From JAZSMS01 sp045536015 (GTDB taxonomy: Bacteria > Bacillota > Clostridia > Christensenellales > QALW01), in NCBI GenBank assembly GCA_045536015.1, contig JAZSMS010000103.1:1-22312 (forward strand): 22,312 nt of DNA, read 5' to 3'. A program made the position numbers and the translations under genes. Positions 9,661 to 16,484 of this stretch are shown one piece after another. Within the stretch, counting starts at the first letter, position 1. Every line of letters starts with the position of its first letter. The notes beneath the pieces are model-generated. The model saw nothing but the letters and a program-made list of their open reading frames with translations, did no database searches and was not told the DNA's origin.

Positions 9661-9672
9661 TTATGGTATTAT
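9643..9672 (+). promoter_or_regulatory. Promoter of rpsF-ssb-rpsR
   Basis: TTGCCA (9643-9648), an 18-base gap and TATTAT (9667-9672) preceded by TGG (9664-9666), an extended -10. It lies directly after addA and would give a leader of roughly 60 bases. Confidence 0.65.
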
Positions 9673-9686
9673 GGATAGGCAGATAA

Positions 9687-9730
9687 ATTTCCTTGTTCTC
9701 ATTTTTGAGGACCAAAGACCATAAGGAGGT
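9687..9730 (+). promoter_or_regulatory. Structured leader of rpsF that pairs with the Shine-Dalgarno (S6:S18 leader-like)
   Basis: An outer 8-bp stem pairs AUUUCCUU (9687-9694) with AAGGAGGU (9723-9730), two pairs being G-U; an inner 7-bp hairpin pairs GUUCUCA (9695-9701) with UGAGGAC (9706-9712) around a UUUU loop. Ten bases, CAAAGACCAU (9713-9722), bulge on the 3' side. The outer stem covers the rpsF Shine-Dalgarno. A stem, a 3' bulge and a hairpin is the published architecture of the motif bound by the S6:S18 complex in rpsF operons, but that motif has CCG in the bulge and here only CCA is seen. The pairing is read directly; the regulatory role is inferred. Confidence 0.55.
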
Positions 9731-9738
9731 GACGATAG

Positions 9739-10026
9739 ATGAATAAATACGAAGCTCTTTATATCATCAATCCCAAACTTGAAGGTGAAGCTATTAAGGC
9801 GGTTATCGACAAGTTTGCAGCACTTGTTACTGAGAACAACGGTGTTGTTGACGGTATTGAAGAACAGGGCGTTAAGAAGTTAGCTTACGAGATTAATTTC
9901 TTAAACGAAGGCTTTTACGTTCTTATGAACTTCTCTTCTGCAGCCGAATTCCCTGCCGAGCTTGAAAGAAATTTCAAGATCAACGAAGACATCATGCGCT
10001 TTATCGTAATTAAGAAAGAAGCGTAA
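9739..10026 (+). CDS. rpsF: 30S ribosomal protein bS6
   Basis: bS6 binds the platform of the small ribosomal subunit as a pair with bS18. The 95-residue product starts MNKYEALYIINPKLEGE and carries the family's ferredoxin-like pattern, including GVKKLAYEI and a typical NINEDIMRF-like end (KINEDIMRFIVIKK). The ATG follows a near-perfect AAGGAGGTGA (9723-9732) by six bases. First gene of rpsF-ssb-rpsR, in which the two protein partners flank ssb; the leader hairpin may let excess S6:S18 shut down translation. Confidence 0.98.
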   Translation: MNKYEALYIINPKLEGEAIKAVIDKFAALVTENNGVVDGIEEQGVKKLAYEINFLNEGFYVLMNFSSAAEFPAELERNFKINEDIMRFIVIKKEA

Positions 10027-10050
10027 AAATTTTTTAATGGAGTATTTATT

Positions 10051-10479
10051 ATGAACAAAGTAATGCTTATTGGTAACCTCACCAAGGAACCCGAGCTCAG
10101 AGCTACAGGAAGCGGCATTTCAGTTTGTACCTTTACTTTAGCGGTACAGCGTCGTTTTCAAAGCAGAGATTCGCAGACCAGAGAGGCTGATTTTATTCCG
10201 ATAGTAGTTTGGAGAGCACAGGCCGAAAACTGCGCTAAATATCTGCATAAGGGCAGTCAAGCCGCTATTTCAGGCTCTATTCAAACGCGTTCCTATGATG
10301 CTCCCGACGGTTCAAAGCGCTATATCACCGAGGTTGTTGCAGAAGAAGTGCAGTTCCTTGCACGTCCTAACAACGCTTCTGACGGTGCTATGAACGATTC
10401 GGCAAGAGCCGCAAGCTTTGGCGTTCCCCCGTTTGGCGAGAATATGCAAACGGTAGACGACGAGGATATACCGTTCTAA
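10051..10479 (+). CDS. ssb: Single-stranded DNA-binding protein
   Basis: Coats single-stranded DNA during replication and repair and recruits partner enzymes. The 142-residue protein has the OB-fold start MNKVMLIGNLTKEPELRATG, the VWRAQAENCAKYLHKGSQ segment and IQTRSYDAPDGSKRYITEVVA. It ends in DDEDIPF, the acidic tip that binds partner proteins. A GGAG lies seven bases upstream of the ATG. It sits 24 bases after rpsF and 22 before rpsR, the standard bacterial order. The disordered linker (about residues 110-135) is short. Confidence 0.98.
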   Translation: MNKVMLIGNLTKEPELRATGSGISVCTFTLAVQRRFQSRDSQTREADFIPIVVWRAQAENCAKYLHKGSQAAISGSIQTRSYDAPDGSKRYITEVVAEEVQFLARPNNASDGAMNDSARAASFGVPPFGENMQTVDDEDIPF

Positions 10480-10501
10480 AAATTATCAGGAGGTTATTGT
10501 T

Positions 10502-10750
10502 ATGTCCGAAAAGGATTTTAAGAAAATGCGTGGCAATCGCAAACCCAGAAGAAAAGTTTGCCAATTCTGCGTAGATAAAGTTGATGCAATCGATTACAAA
10601 GACGTTGCTAAGCTTCGCAAGTTCATCAGCGAGCGCGGTAAAATTCAACCCCGCAGAATGACTGGTACTTGTGCAAAGCATCAGCGCGAGCTTGCAACCG
10701 CTATTAAGCGTGCACGCGCTATTGCTCTTCTTCCCTACAGTGTTGACTAA
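10502..10750 (+). CDS. rpsR: 30S ribosomal protein bS18 (zinc-binding form)
   Basis: bS18 pairs with bS6 on the small-subunit platform. The 82-residue basic protein shows the family core IDYKDVAKLRKFISERGKI and PRRMTGTCAKHQREL. It keeps C20-x2-C23 and C57-x2-H60, a likely zinc site, so it is the metal-binding type rather than the cysteine-free type found in many bacteria. An AGGAGGT lies about seven bases before the ATG. Last gene of the operon; a strong terminator follows. Confidence 0.98.
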   Translation: MSEKDFKKMRGNRKPRRKVCQFCVDKVDAIDYKDVAKLRKFISERGKIQPRRMTGTCAKHQRELATAIKRARAIALLPYSVD

Positions 10751-10772
10751 TTTAAAATTTTAGGGTATTATT

Positions 10773-10805
10773 AAAGCGAAAGTTTTTCTTTCGCTTTTTT
10801 ATTTT
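10773..10805 (+). terminator. Rho-independent terminator of rpsF-ssb-rpsR
   Basis: AAAGCGAAAG (10773-10782) pairs perfectly with CTTTCGCTTT (10788-10797) around a TTTTT loop, followed by a run of T. Confidence 0.9.
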
Positions 10806-10842
10806 TTTATCGCATTATCATAGTTTTTTCATAATTAGACAT

Positions 10843-10848
10843 TATAAT
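10843..10848 (+). promoter_or_regulatory. -10 box of the htrA-like gene
   Basis: A perfect TATAAT lies 32 bases before the ATG. No good -35 is visible at the right distance (TAGTTT at 10821-10826 is the nearest), so an activator or another sigma factor may be involved. Confidence 0.45.
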
Positions 10849-10880
10849 ATTAATTGCAATTAATTTTTTAAGGAGTTTTT

Positions 10881-12227
10881 ATGTACGATAACGAAAACAA
10901 CACCTTTAATCAAACTGAAAATCCGCAAACGTCGTTTGAGCATCAACAGCAGGCTACAGAGCAATCGGATATAAGATACACTTATAATGCCAATTCAACG
11001 TATTCTACAAACGTTAATCACGCAAAAAAAGAACGCAAAAAAAGCGGAGGTTGCTTTGTAGCAATTATAGCAGTTTTATTGGCTATTACCGTTACGGCTT
11101 TGTGCATAAACATTTATTTTGTTTCCTCAGGCAAATCGGTAGATACTATATTTACCTCACCCACTCCTGAAACAAATGCCGAAGCTCCCGATTCTGCTTT
11201 TGAAAGTATTGTTCAGGTTGCACCAACCCCAACACCTCAGATTGTAGAAGGGCAGATTTTAACGCCAACTCAGGTAGCCGAAAAGGTTATTCCAAGCGTT
11301 GTATGCATTCAGTGCTACAAATCAACCGATTCTTATTTCGGAGCATCCTCTCAAGAATCACTCTTTGGCGAAGGTAGCGGTATTATCTCGCGTTCTGACG
11401 GATATATAATAACAAACGCTCACGTTATCGACGGCGCGTCAAAAGTTCAGGTAGTTCTTTCAAACGATATTATTTGCGATGCTACGGTTATTGGCAGTGA
11501 TACCGTTACAGACCTTGCTCTTTTAAAAATAGACCCTACGGGCAAAAATCTTGTTGCCGCAACGTTTTCTTCGGCAAAATCTTCCTCTGTTGCCGAGCAG
11601 GTTATGGCTATCGGTAACCCCGGCGGACTTGAATTTTCTTCAAGTGTAACGCTTGGTATAATTTCGGCTTTAAACCGTGCCGTACAAGATTCAAGCACCG
11701 GCTACGTTATGTACTGCATACAGACCGATACCGCAATCAACCCCGGAAACAGTGGCGGTCCCTTGGTTAATATGTACGGAAACGTAATTGGCATTACGTC
11801 TTCTAAAATTGTTGCCGATGGATACGAAAATATGGGCTTTGCCATAACTTATGACGAGGCGGCGCCTATTATTGCCGACCTTCTCGCCTACGGTCACGTT
11901 AAAAACCGCGCAACGCTTAATCTTTCGCTTGCACTTCCGTCAAGTGTTTTCAGAATTACAGGCTGGAATACAATTCCAACAGGTCTTTGCGTAACTAAAG
12001 TTAACGGCGAAAAAGAAGCAAACGCAGGCATTAAGCAGTATGATATAATTTCGGCTATCGATGATATTAAGATTTCTTCTTCTGCCGAATACTCGTCGTA
12101 TCTTTTAAAGAAAAGACCGGGTGAAAAGGTAACTTTGACCGTTTACCGAGCAAATATAAGCGGTTTTTCGGTACAGTATTCGCAAACACCTATACAAATT
12201 GAAGTAGAGCTTTCCGAAGCAACTTAA
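10881..12227 (+). CDS. Membrane-anchored HtrA/DegP-type serine protease with PDZ domain
   Basis: A trypsin-like protease acting on misfolded or regulatory proteins outside the membrane. Order of parts: a polar cytosolic N-terminus (about 1-55), one transmembrane segment (about 57-79, CFVAIIAVLLAITVTALCIN), a Pro/Thr/Glu-rich linker (about 90-125), the protease domain, then a PDZ domain (about 345-445). The catalytic triad is intact: H181 in TNAHV, D211 in TDLALLK and S291 in GNSGGP. At 448 residues it matches Firmicutes HtrA/HtrB/YyxA proteins, but I cannot tell which subtype it is. An AAGGAG precedes the ATG. It is a single gene between two terminators, with a perfect -10 box. Confidence 0.95.
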   Translation: MYDNENNTFNQTENPQTSFEHQQQATEQSDIRYTYNANSTYSTNVNHAKKERKKSGGCFVAIIAVLLAITVTALCINIYFVSSGKSVDTIFTSPTPETNAEAPDSAFESIVQVAPTPTPQIVEGQILTPTQVAEKVIPSVVCIQCYKSTDSYFGASSQESLFGEGSGIISRSDGYIITNAHVIDGASKVQVVLSNDIICDATVIGSDTVTDLALLKIDPTGKNLVAATFSSAKSSSVAEQVMAIGNPGGLEFSSSVTLGIISALNRAVQDSSTGYVMYCIQTDTAINPGNSGGPLVNMYGNVIGITSSKIVADGYENMGFAITYDEAAPIIADLLAYGHVKNRATLNLSLALPSSVFRITGWNTIPTGLCVTKVNGEKEANAGIKQYDIISAIDDIKISSSAEYSSYLLKKRPGEKVTLTVYRANISGFSVQYSQTPIQIEVELSEAT

Positions 12228-12235
12228 TCAAACAC

Positions 12236-12264
12236 AAAAAGGCTGATTTTTTCAGCCTTTTTTA
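12236..12264 (+). terminator. Rho-independent terminator of the htrA-like gene
   Basis: AAAAAGGCTGA (12236-12246) pairs with TCAGCCTTTTT (12252-12262) around TTTTT, then further T. The A-tract before the stem means it could also act on the other strand. Confidence 0.9.
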
Positions 12265-12293
12265 ATCTTTTTATAGCCTTTTTTTATTATTTG

Positions 12294-12302
12294 TGTTATA
12301 AT
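12294..12302 (+). promoter_or_regulatory. Extended -10 promoter before the ACT-PFL cluster
   Basis: TGTTATAAT: a perfect TATAAT (12297-12302) with an upstream TGn. No clear -35, as is common for extended -10 promoters. It lies shortly after the htrA terminator and 28 bases before the ATG of the first cluster gene. Confidence 0.55.
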
Positions 12303-12330
12303 AATATCAAATTTATAAAGAGGTGCTTGT

Positions 12331-12798
12331 ATGCAGCTTTTATCAGGTGAAAAAATTAAAAAAATCGAAAATAAATCTTCGCGCAATTTAATAATTTTTA
12401 TTGCTATTTGCGCACTTTTTATTACTTTATACGCCTTTTCATTTACGCTTGACAATTTATTAATTTCTATTGCAGTAGGCGTTATAGGCGTTATCGTTTG
12501 CCTTGTTTTTTACTATTCCGCGGTTTATGAGCATTTAAAGCTTATAAAATTATTTAAAGACGTTAACGAAGGTATTCTTCAGGAAGAAACATATACTTTT
12601 GTAAGTAACGATATTTTTACTGAGCACGACGGCTTGCGTTTAAATTCCATTAACGTTACTTATTTAGAAGAACACGAAACGTTTGAGCGCACTCTCTATT
12701 TTGTCAGCACACTTGATAAGCCCGAGTTAAAGGCAGGTCAAACCTTTGTTGCACGCACTTTTAGAAATATAATAATTGAAATAACATTAAACGATTAA
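12331..12798 (+). CDS. Unknown membrane protein with two helices and a soluble C-terminal domain
   Basis: I do not recognise a family. The 155-residue product has a charged N-terminus (1-19), two transmembrane segments (about 20-40 and 43-66) joined by a very short turn, and a soluble C-terminal half of roughly 90 residues rich in beta-type sequence (EETYTFVSNDIFTEHDG, FERTLYFVSTL). The hairpin of helices places both ends on the same side, probably the cytosol because of the lysines. An AGAGGTG precedes the ATG. It is the first gene of a tight cluster, ten bases ahead of the ACT-domain gene, but may simply share the transcript. Confidence 0.85.
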   Translation: MQLLSGEKIKKIENKSSRNLIIFIAICALFITLYAFSFTLDNLLISIAVGVIGVIVCLVFYYSAVYEHLKLIKLFKDVNEGILQEETYTFVSNDIFTEHDGLRLNSINVTYLEEHETFERTLYFVSTLDKPELKAGQTFVARTFRNIIIEITLND

Positions 12799-12808
12799 GG
12801 AGAATATT

Positions 12809-13069
12809 ATGAAAGCTATTTTAACAGTTATCGGCAAGGACAGAGTTGGTATTATCGCATCAATTAGCGGACGTTTGGCAGAATACAACGTTAATATTCT
12901 TGATATTACACAAACCATTTTGCACGACTATTTTACAATGGTAATGGTTATTGATTTATCCGCTTCAAAATACGATATTTTAGGCTTGCAAAAGGCTTTT
13001 TCTGATATTACAGACCTTGAAATTCGCATTCAGAGCGAAGAAATTTTTAATTCGATGCACAGACTTTAA
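12809..13069 (+). CDS. Stand-alone ACT-domain protein (UPF0237 type)
   Basis: ACT domains bind small ligands, often amino acids, and usually control an enzyme. The 86-residue product is almost all ACT: MKAILTVIGKDRVGIIASIS at the start (the GKDRVGI turn is the usual ligand-site loop), then LAEYNVNILDITQTI, and the YFTMVMVID strand. The family has no settled function. It sits nine bases before the PFL/UPF0210 gene, a pairing conserved in many Firmicutes and some archaea, so it may be a regulatory partner. An AAGGAG lies eight bases before the ATG. The pairing is known; the role is inferred. Confidence 0.93.
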   Translation: MKAILTVIGKDRVGIIASISGRLAEYNVNILDITQTILHDYFTMVMVIDLSASKYDILGLQKAFSDITDLEIRIQSEEIFNSMHRL

Positions 13070-13078
13070 GAGGTTGCT

Positions 13079-14437
13079 ATGATTAACTTTAACGAAATTA
13101 ACGAAACTATTCAAATGCTGGATAACCAGCATTTAGACGTAAGAACCGTAACTATGGGCATCTCGCTTTTTGACTGCGCCGACAGTGATCCTAAAAAAGC
13201 TTGTGACCGCATCTACGAAAAAATTTGCCGCAAGGCAGAGCATTTAGTTACAAAGTGCGAAAAGATAGAAAATTCGCTTGGTATTCCGATAATAAACAAG
13301 CGTATTTCGGTTACCCCTATCTCTCATGTTTTTTCTGCTTGCAGAAGTAACGATGCCGTTCCCTTTGCACTTGCACTCGAGCGCGCCGCAATCGAAACAG
13401 GCGTTAACTTTTTAGGTGGTTTTTCGGCACTTGTTCCAAAGGGAATAACCCCCGGCGATGCCGCGCTTATTGCAAGCATCCCCGAGGCTTTAGCTTCAAC
13501 CGAGCATATCTGCTCATCAGTTAATATAGGTTCAACCCGAGCAGGTATTAATATGGACGCAGTTAAAACTATGGGCGAAATTATAGTTAAAACTGCCGAG
13601 GCAACAAAGGATGCTTCTTCTATCGGTTGTGCCAAGCTTGTTGTATTCTGTAATGCGGTTGAAGATAATCCCTTTATGGCAGGCGCATTTTTAGGCGGTG
13701 GCGAGGGTGACTGCGTTATAAACGTAGGCGTAAGCGGTCCCGGCGTTGTTAAATGCGCGCTTGAAAAACTTCCAAACGCTTCTTTAGGCGAATTGTCAGA
13801 AGAAATTAAAAAAACTGCATTTAAAATTACGCGTATGGGACAGTTAGTTGCATCACGCGCCGCAGAAGCACTTGACGCACAGTTTGGTATAGTTGACTTA
13901 TCGCTTGCCCCCACCCCCACTATGGGAGACAGCGTTGCGCATATTTTAGAAGAAATGGGGCTTTCTTCTACCGGTGGCCCCGGCACAACTGCCGCACTTG
14001 CAATGATTAACGATGCCGTTAAAAAAGGTGGTGTTATGGCATCAAGCTACGTTGGCGGACTTTCGGGCGCATTTATTCCGGTAAGTGAAGATATCGGTAT
14101 GATAAATGCCGCCGCTTCGGGTATTTTATCGCTTGAAAAACTTGAGGCTATGACATGTGTTTGCTCGGTAGGTCTTGATATGATAGCAATCCCCGGTGAT
14201 ACTCCCGCTTCTACAATTTCGGGAATTATTGCAGACGAAGCTGCTATCGGTATGGTAAACTCAAAGACAACCGCAGTACGTCTTGTTCCCGTTATTGGCA
14301 AAACGGTTGGCGAAACCGTAAGCTTTGGTGGACTTTTGGGCGAAGCACCTATTATGGCAGTAAAAAACACAAGCTGCGAAAAATTTATTTCACGTGCAGG
14401 AAGAATTCCCGCTCCCCTGCAGAGCCTTAAAAACTAA
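13079..14437 (+). CDS. PFL/UPF0210 (DUF711) family protein
   Basis: A 452-residue cytosolic protein of a family annotated as PFL-like (DUF711/UPF0210) because its fold recalls pyruvate formate-lyase; its reaction is unknown to me. Family marks include MGISLFDCADSD near the N-terminus, NKRISVTPISHVF, NFLGGFSALVPKGITPGD, SVNIGSTRAGINMDAV, FLGGGEGDCVINVGVSGPGVV, and DLSLAPTPTMGDSVAHILEEMG. No glycyl-radical RVxGY motif is visible at the C-terminus, so it is not a PFL enzyme in the classical sense. Length is normal for the family. It follows the ACT gene and its TAA overlaps the next ATG (TAATG). Confidence 0.93.
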   Translation: MINFNEINETIQMLDNQHLDVRTVTMGISLFDCADSDPKKACDRIYEKICRKAEHLVTKCEKIENSLGIPIINKRISVTPISHVFSACRSNDAVPFALALERAAIETGVNFLGGFSALVPKGITPGDAALIASIPEALASTEHICSSVNIGSTRAGINMDAVKTMGEIIVKTAEATKDASSIGCAKLVVFCNAVEDNPFMAGAFLGGGEGDCVINVGVSGPGVVKCALEKLPNASLGELSEEIKKTAFKITRMGQLVASRAAEALDAQFGIVDLSLAPTPTMGDSVAHILEEMGLSSTGGPGTTAALAMINDAVKKGGVMASSYVGGLSGAFIPVSEDIGMINAAASGILSLEKLEAMTCVCSVGLDMIAIPGDTPASTISGIIADEAAIGMVNSKTTAVRLVPVIGKTVGETVSFGGLLGEAPIMAVKNTSCEKFISRAGRIPAPLQSLKN

Positions 14438-14715
14438 TGAAAGCGTTACGAAATATTTTATGGGTTCTTTTTCCCATAGCAATTTTAGTTTTTGTAGTAT
14501 TGCTTTATTTTCATATTGCGTTTCCTGCCTGGGCAGTAAATTTATACTTTTTTATAACGCTTTTATTGCCCGTTACTGCAATGCTTTTACAAACCCTTTA
14601 TAACAAAGAAAAAAATACCGACAAAGCATATTATTTGATAAAACTTACAGCCTTAATTTCTACCTACGTTATGCTTTTTGGTATGTTTTTAACTACGCAT
14701 TTAGCGGTAGTTTAA
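14437..14715 (+). CDS. Small three-helix membrane protein, unknown
   Basis: Unrecognised, 92 residues. Three likely transmembrane segments: about 7-29 (ILWVLFPIAILVFVVLLYF), 34-54 and 66-90, with a charged loop NKEKNTDKAYY between the second and third. Its ATG overlaps the PFL stop codon by one base (TAATG), so it depends on translation reaching the end of that gene; this tight joint supports it as real. Confidence 0.8.
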   Translation: MKALRNILWVLFPIAILVFVVLLYFHIAFPAWAVNLYFFITLLLPVTAMLLQTLYNKEKNTDKAYYLIKLTALISTYVMLFGMFLTTHLAVV

Positions 14716-14724
14716 GGTGAAAAT

Positions 14725-15234
14725 ATGTATTTAATTACTGCTGACGAGCTTTCGTTTTCAGCTTTTGCCGATATGATTGACGATTACGTAGCATTTGGTA
14801 CACCTTTTTTACAAATAACCGAGCCTGAAATTTTTCCTTATTTTGTGCGCACCTGCATAAAGCATTCATCAGGTCTTGGACTTTCGCTTGCAACTTCTCC
14901 TTATACCCGTTATTTTCTTGTTGACGATAACGGCCACGTTTATGCTCAAGGAGACATAAGGCATCGGGCAACAAAGGAAAATGTCATCTATAAAGGTCAA
15001 TTAGGCTACGGTGTTTTACCGTCAAAGCGCGGTCTTGGTTACGGTAAGCTTATGTGTAAGCTTCTTTTAGAAAAATGCAAAGAAAAAAACTTTAATAGCG
15101 TTATAATAACCTGTCGCGACGACAATTTAGCAAGTGCCGCTATTATAGAACATAACGGCGGAATTTTTTTAAATACTGTTTTTGATAAAAAAAACGACGT
15201 ATTTTTGCGCAGATATCAAGTAAATTTGTCTTAA
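14725..15234 (+). CDS. GNAT-family N-acetyltransferase
   Basis: Transfers an acetyl group from acetyl-CoA to an amine; the substrate is unknown. The 169-residue protein has the acetyl-CoA loop VLPSKRGLGYGKLMCKLLL (R102-x-x-G105-x-G107), followed by the usual helix and a CRDDNLASAAIIEHNGGIF C-terminal segment in which N and the EHNGG turn are typical. The N-terminal third diverges. AAGGTGA lies seven bases before the ATG, ten bases after the three-helix membrane gene. Last gene of the 12331-15234 cluster; only a weak AT-rich hairpin (15238-15244 with 15253-15259) follows, without a clear T tract. Confidence 0.92.
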   Translation: MYLITADELSFSAFADMIDDYVAFGTPFLQITEPEIFPYFVRTCIKHSSGLGLSLATSPYTRYFLVDDNGHVYAQGDIRHRATKENVIYKGQLGYGVLPSKRGLGYGKLMCKLLLEKCKEKNFNSVIITCRDDNLASAAIIEHNGGIFLNTVFDKKNDVFLRRYQVNLS

Positions 15235-15298
15235 TATACAAAATAACTTTAAATTTTGTGCATTATTTTGAAAATTACTACTGTTCAAACGGCAAAAA

Positions 15299-15314
15299 AT
15301 ATATTATAATATAT
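15299..15314 (+). promoter_or_regulatory. -10 box inside a 16-bp palindrome, upstream of the PLC-like gene
   Basis: ATATATTATAATATAT is a perfect palindrome and contains TATAAT (15305-15310). TGTTCA (15282-15287) sits 17 bases upstream as a possible -35. Further down, ACTGT (15329-15333) and ACAGT (15343-15347) flank the GGAG ribosome site. The palindrome could be an operator or only an effect of AT content. Confidence 0.45.
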
Positions 15315-15349
15315 AAGTAAAAATATATACTGTTAGGAGTGTACAGTTT

Positions 15350-16393
15350 ATGCCAGGATTTTTTACCCATTACGTTGCAGGTCAAAAGGTTTATAATCAA
15401 CTCCCTGCTACTGTTAAAGAATGTATTGACAAACACAAAGGCGTTTTCGACTTAGGTCTTCAGGGTCCCGATTTCTTTAATTATTTTGGTACCCCATTAA
15501 AAGGCGATACAAGTATTCACCGTATGTCAATGATGCTTCACGAGCGTTCTGTTGACGAGTGGATGTCCCTTATCTATCGCTACATTGCAAAGCAGGAGGA
15601 TGCCGATAAGGAAATTATTCTTCCCTACTTCCTCGGTTATCTTATCCACTACTCTATTGACTGCGCTGTTAACCCATATATTCTCTACCGCGCAGGCTTT
15701 ATAACCCCCAATGCACCGTTGCCCGAGCGTTTTGGTATTTACCGCAAGCGTATCAACAATGCCATTGACGAGATTTATCTTAAAAAAGAGCTTGATAAAA
15801 CTCCTGCAGATATGAAAATTGACGAGCTTTTCTGGGTTACTTATGCCGAGCTTTTAGAGATTTGCCGTATGTACCCCGTAAATATCAAGACCATTTATGG
15901 TAAAGACGTTTCACGTGAAGAGGTTATCAAATCTTATCAAGATATGAACGCTATGCTTAAAAAGCGTATTAAGCCCGGTTTATTAAAGCCCATAACTGCT
16001 ATCTATGAAGCATTTTCAAAAGAGTTTACCCGCGGCTTCTTTACAAAGACCGTTTATTCCGGCCACGAAGCTGATATCGACTTTATGAACGAAAAGCACG
16101 AGCAGTGGCTATCACCTTGGGATACTCGCTATACATACGTTGACAGTGTTGACGAGCTTATTGAAAAGGGTATTGCAAATGCTGTTAAGCTTCTTTCACT
16201 TGTTTACGACAGTTATATCGGTGGTCAAACAACCTCGGTTGCAGCAATTCACGCTATTGGCGGTAACTCGTTTAACACAGGTATTGCTTGGAACGCTCCT
16301 ATGCTGCTTAAGTTCTACGATATTATCTTTAAGGCAGAAGAAGAAGCTCTTGCTCCTAAGATAGCAGCCGAATTAGCAAAGATGGATGATTAA
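15350..16393 (+). CDS. Zinc-dependent phospholipase C family protein, metal site altered
   Basis: A 347-residue protein of the bacterial zinc phospholipase C fold, without a signal peptide, so probably cytosolic. Likely retained metal ligands are H7 (FTHY), D41 (GPDFF), H57, H100 and D104 (IHYSID). Where the family normally reads HxxxDxxxHPY, this has N108 (HYSIDCAVNPY). The following H-x3-E segment near an Ile-Asp appears as IYRKRINNAID, with R132 and N136 at the expected His and Glu. By my unaided alignment all three ligands of one zinc site are gone, so it may be inactive or use fewer metals. The C-terminal 200 residues have no recognised motif. A TTAGGAG precedes the ATG. Single gene with its own promoter and terminator. 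Confidence 0.85.
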   Translation: MPGFFTHYVAGQKVYNQLPATVKECIDKHKGVFDLGLQGPDFFNYFGTPLKGDTSIHRMSMMLHERSVDEWMSLIYRYIAKQEDADKEIILPYFLGYLIHYSIDCAVNPYILYRAGFITPNAPLPERFGIYRKRINNAIDEIYLKKELDKTPADMKIDELFWVTYAELLEICRMYPVNIKTIYGKDVSREEVIKSYQDMNAMLKKRIKPGLLKPITAIYEAFSKEFTRGFFTKTVYSGHEADIDFMNEKHEQWLSPWDTRYTYVDSVDELIEKGIANAVKLLSLVYDSYIGGQTTSVAAIHAIGGNSFNTGIAWNAPMLLKFYDIIFKAEEEALAPKIAAELAKMDD

Positions 16394-16398
16394 AAATT

Positions 16399-16424
16399 AT
16401 GCCCGCATTAGCGGGCATTTTTTT
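16399..16424 (+). terminator. Rho-independent terminator of the PLC-like gene
   Basis: ATGCCCGC (16399-16406) pairs perfectly with GCGGGCAT (16411-16418) around ATTA, followed by seven T. Confidence 0.93.
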
Positions 16425-16425
16425 A

Positions 16426-16454
16426 TTGTATTTATCTTACTTTTGTGGTATAAT
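16426..16454 (+). promoter_or_regulatory. Extended -10 promoter of the four-helix membrane gene
   Basis: TTGTAT (16426-16431), a 17-base gap and a perfect TATAAT (16449-16454) preceded by TGG. It starts two bases after the T tract of the previous terminator. Confidence 0.75.
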
Positions 16455-16484
16455 AATTGCAAAGATAAGTTTATTGGAGTTTTT

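Noticed and set aside
13324..13986. 220-codon open frame on the minus strand
   Set aside because: It is antisense to the PFL/UPF0210 gene; its Pro/Ser-rich composition is what the reverse of a Gly/Ala-rich protein gives.
13079..14437. PFL protein as a glycyl-radical enzyme
   Set aside because: No RVxGY glycyl-radical motif near the C-terminus and no activating radical-SAM gene nearby; the name only reflects fold similarity.
15238..15259. Hairpin ACAAAAT/ATTTTGT as terminator of the GNAT cluster
   Set aside because: The stem is almost all A-T and no T tract follows, so I do not call it a terminator.
16386..16484. N-terminal extension of the four-helix membrane gene
   Set aside because: The extension would pass through a strong terminator and the gene's own promoter and has no Shine-Dalgarno; the ATG at 16485 has one.
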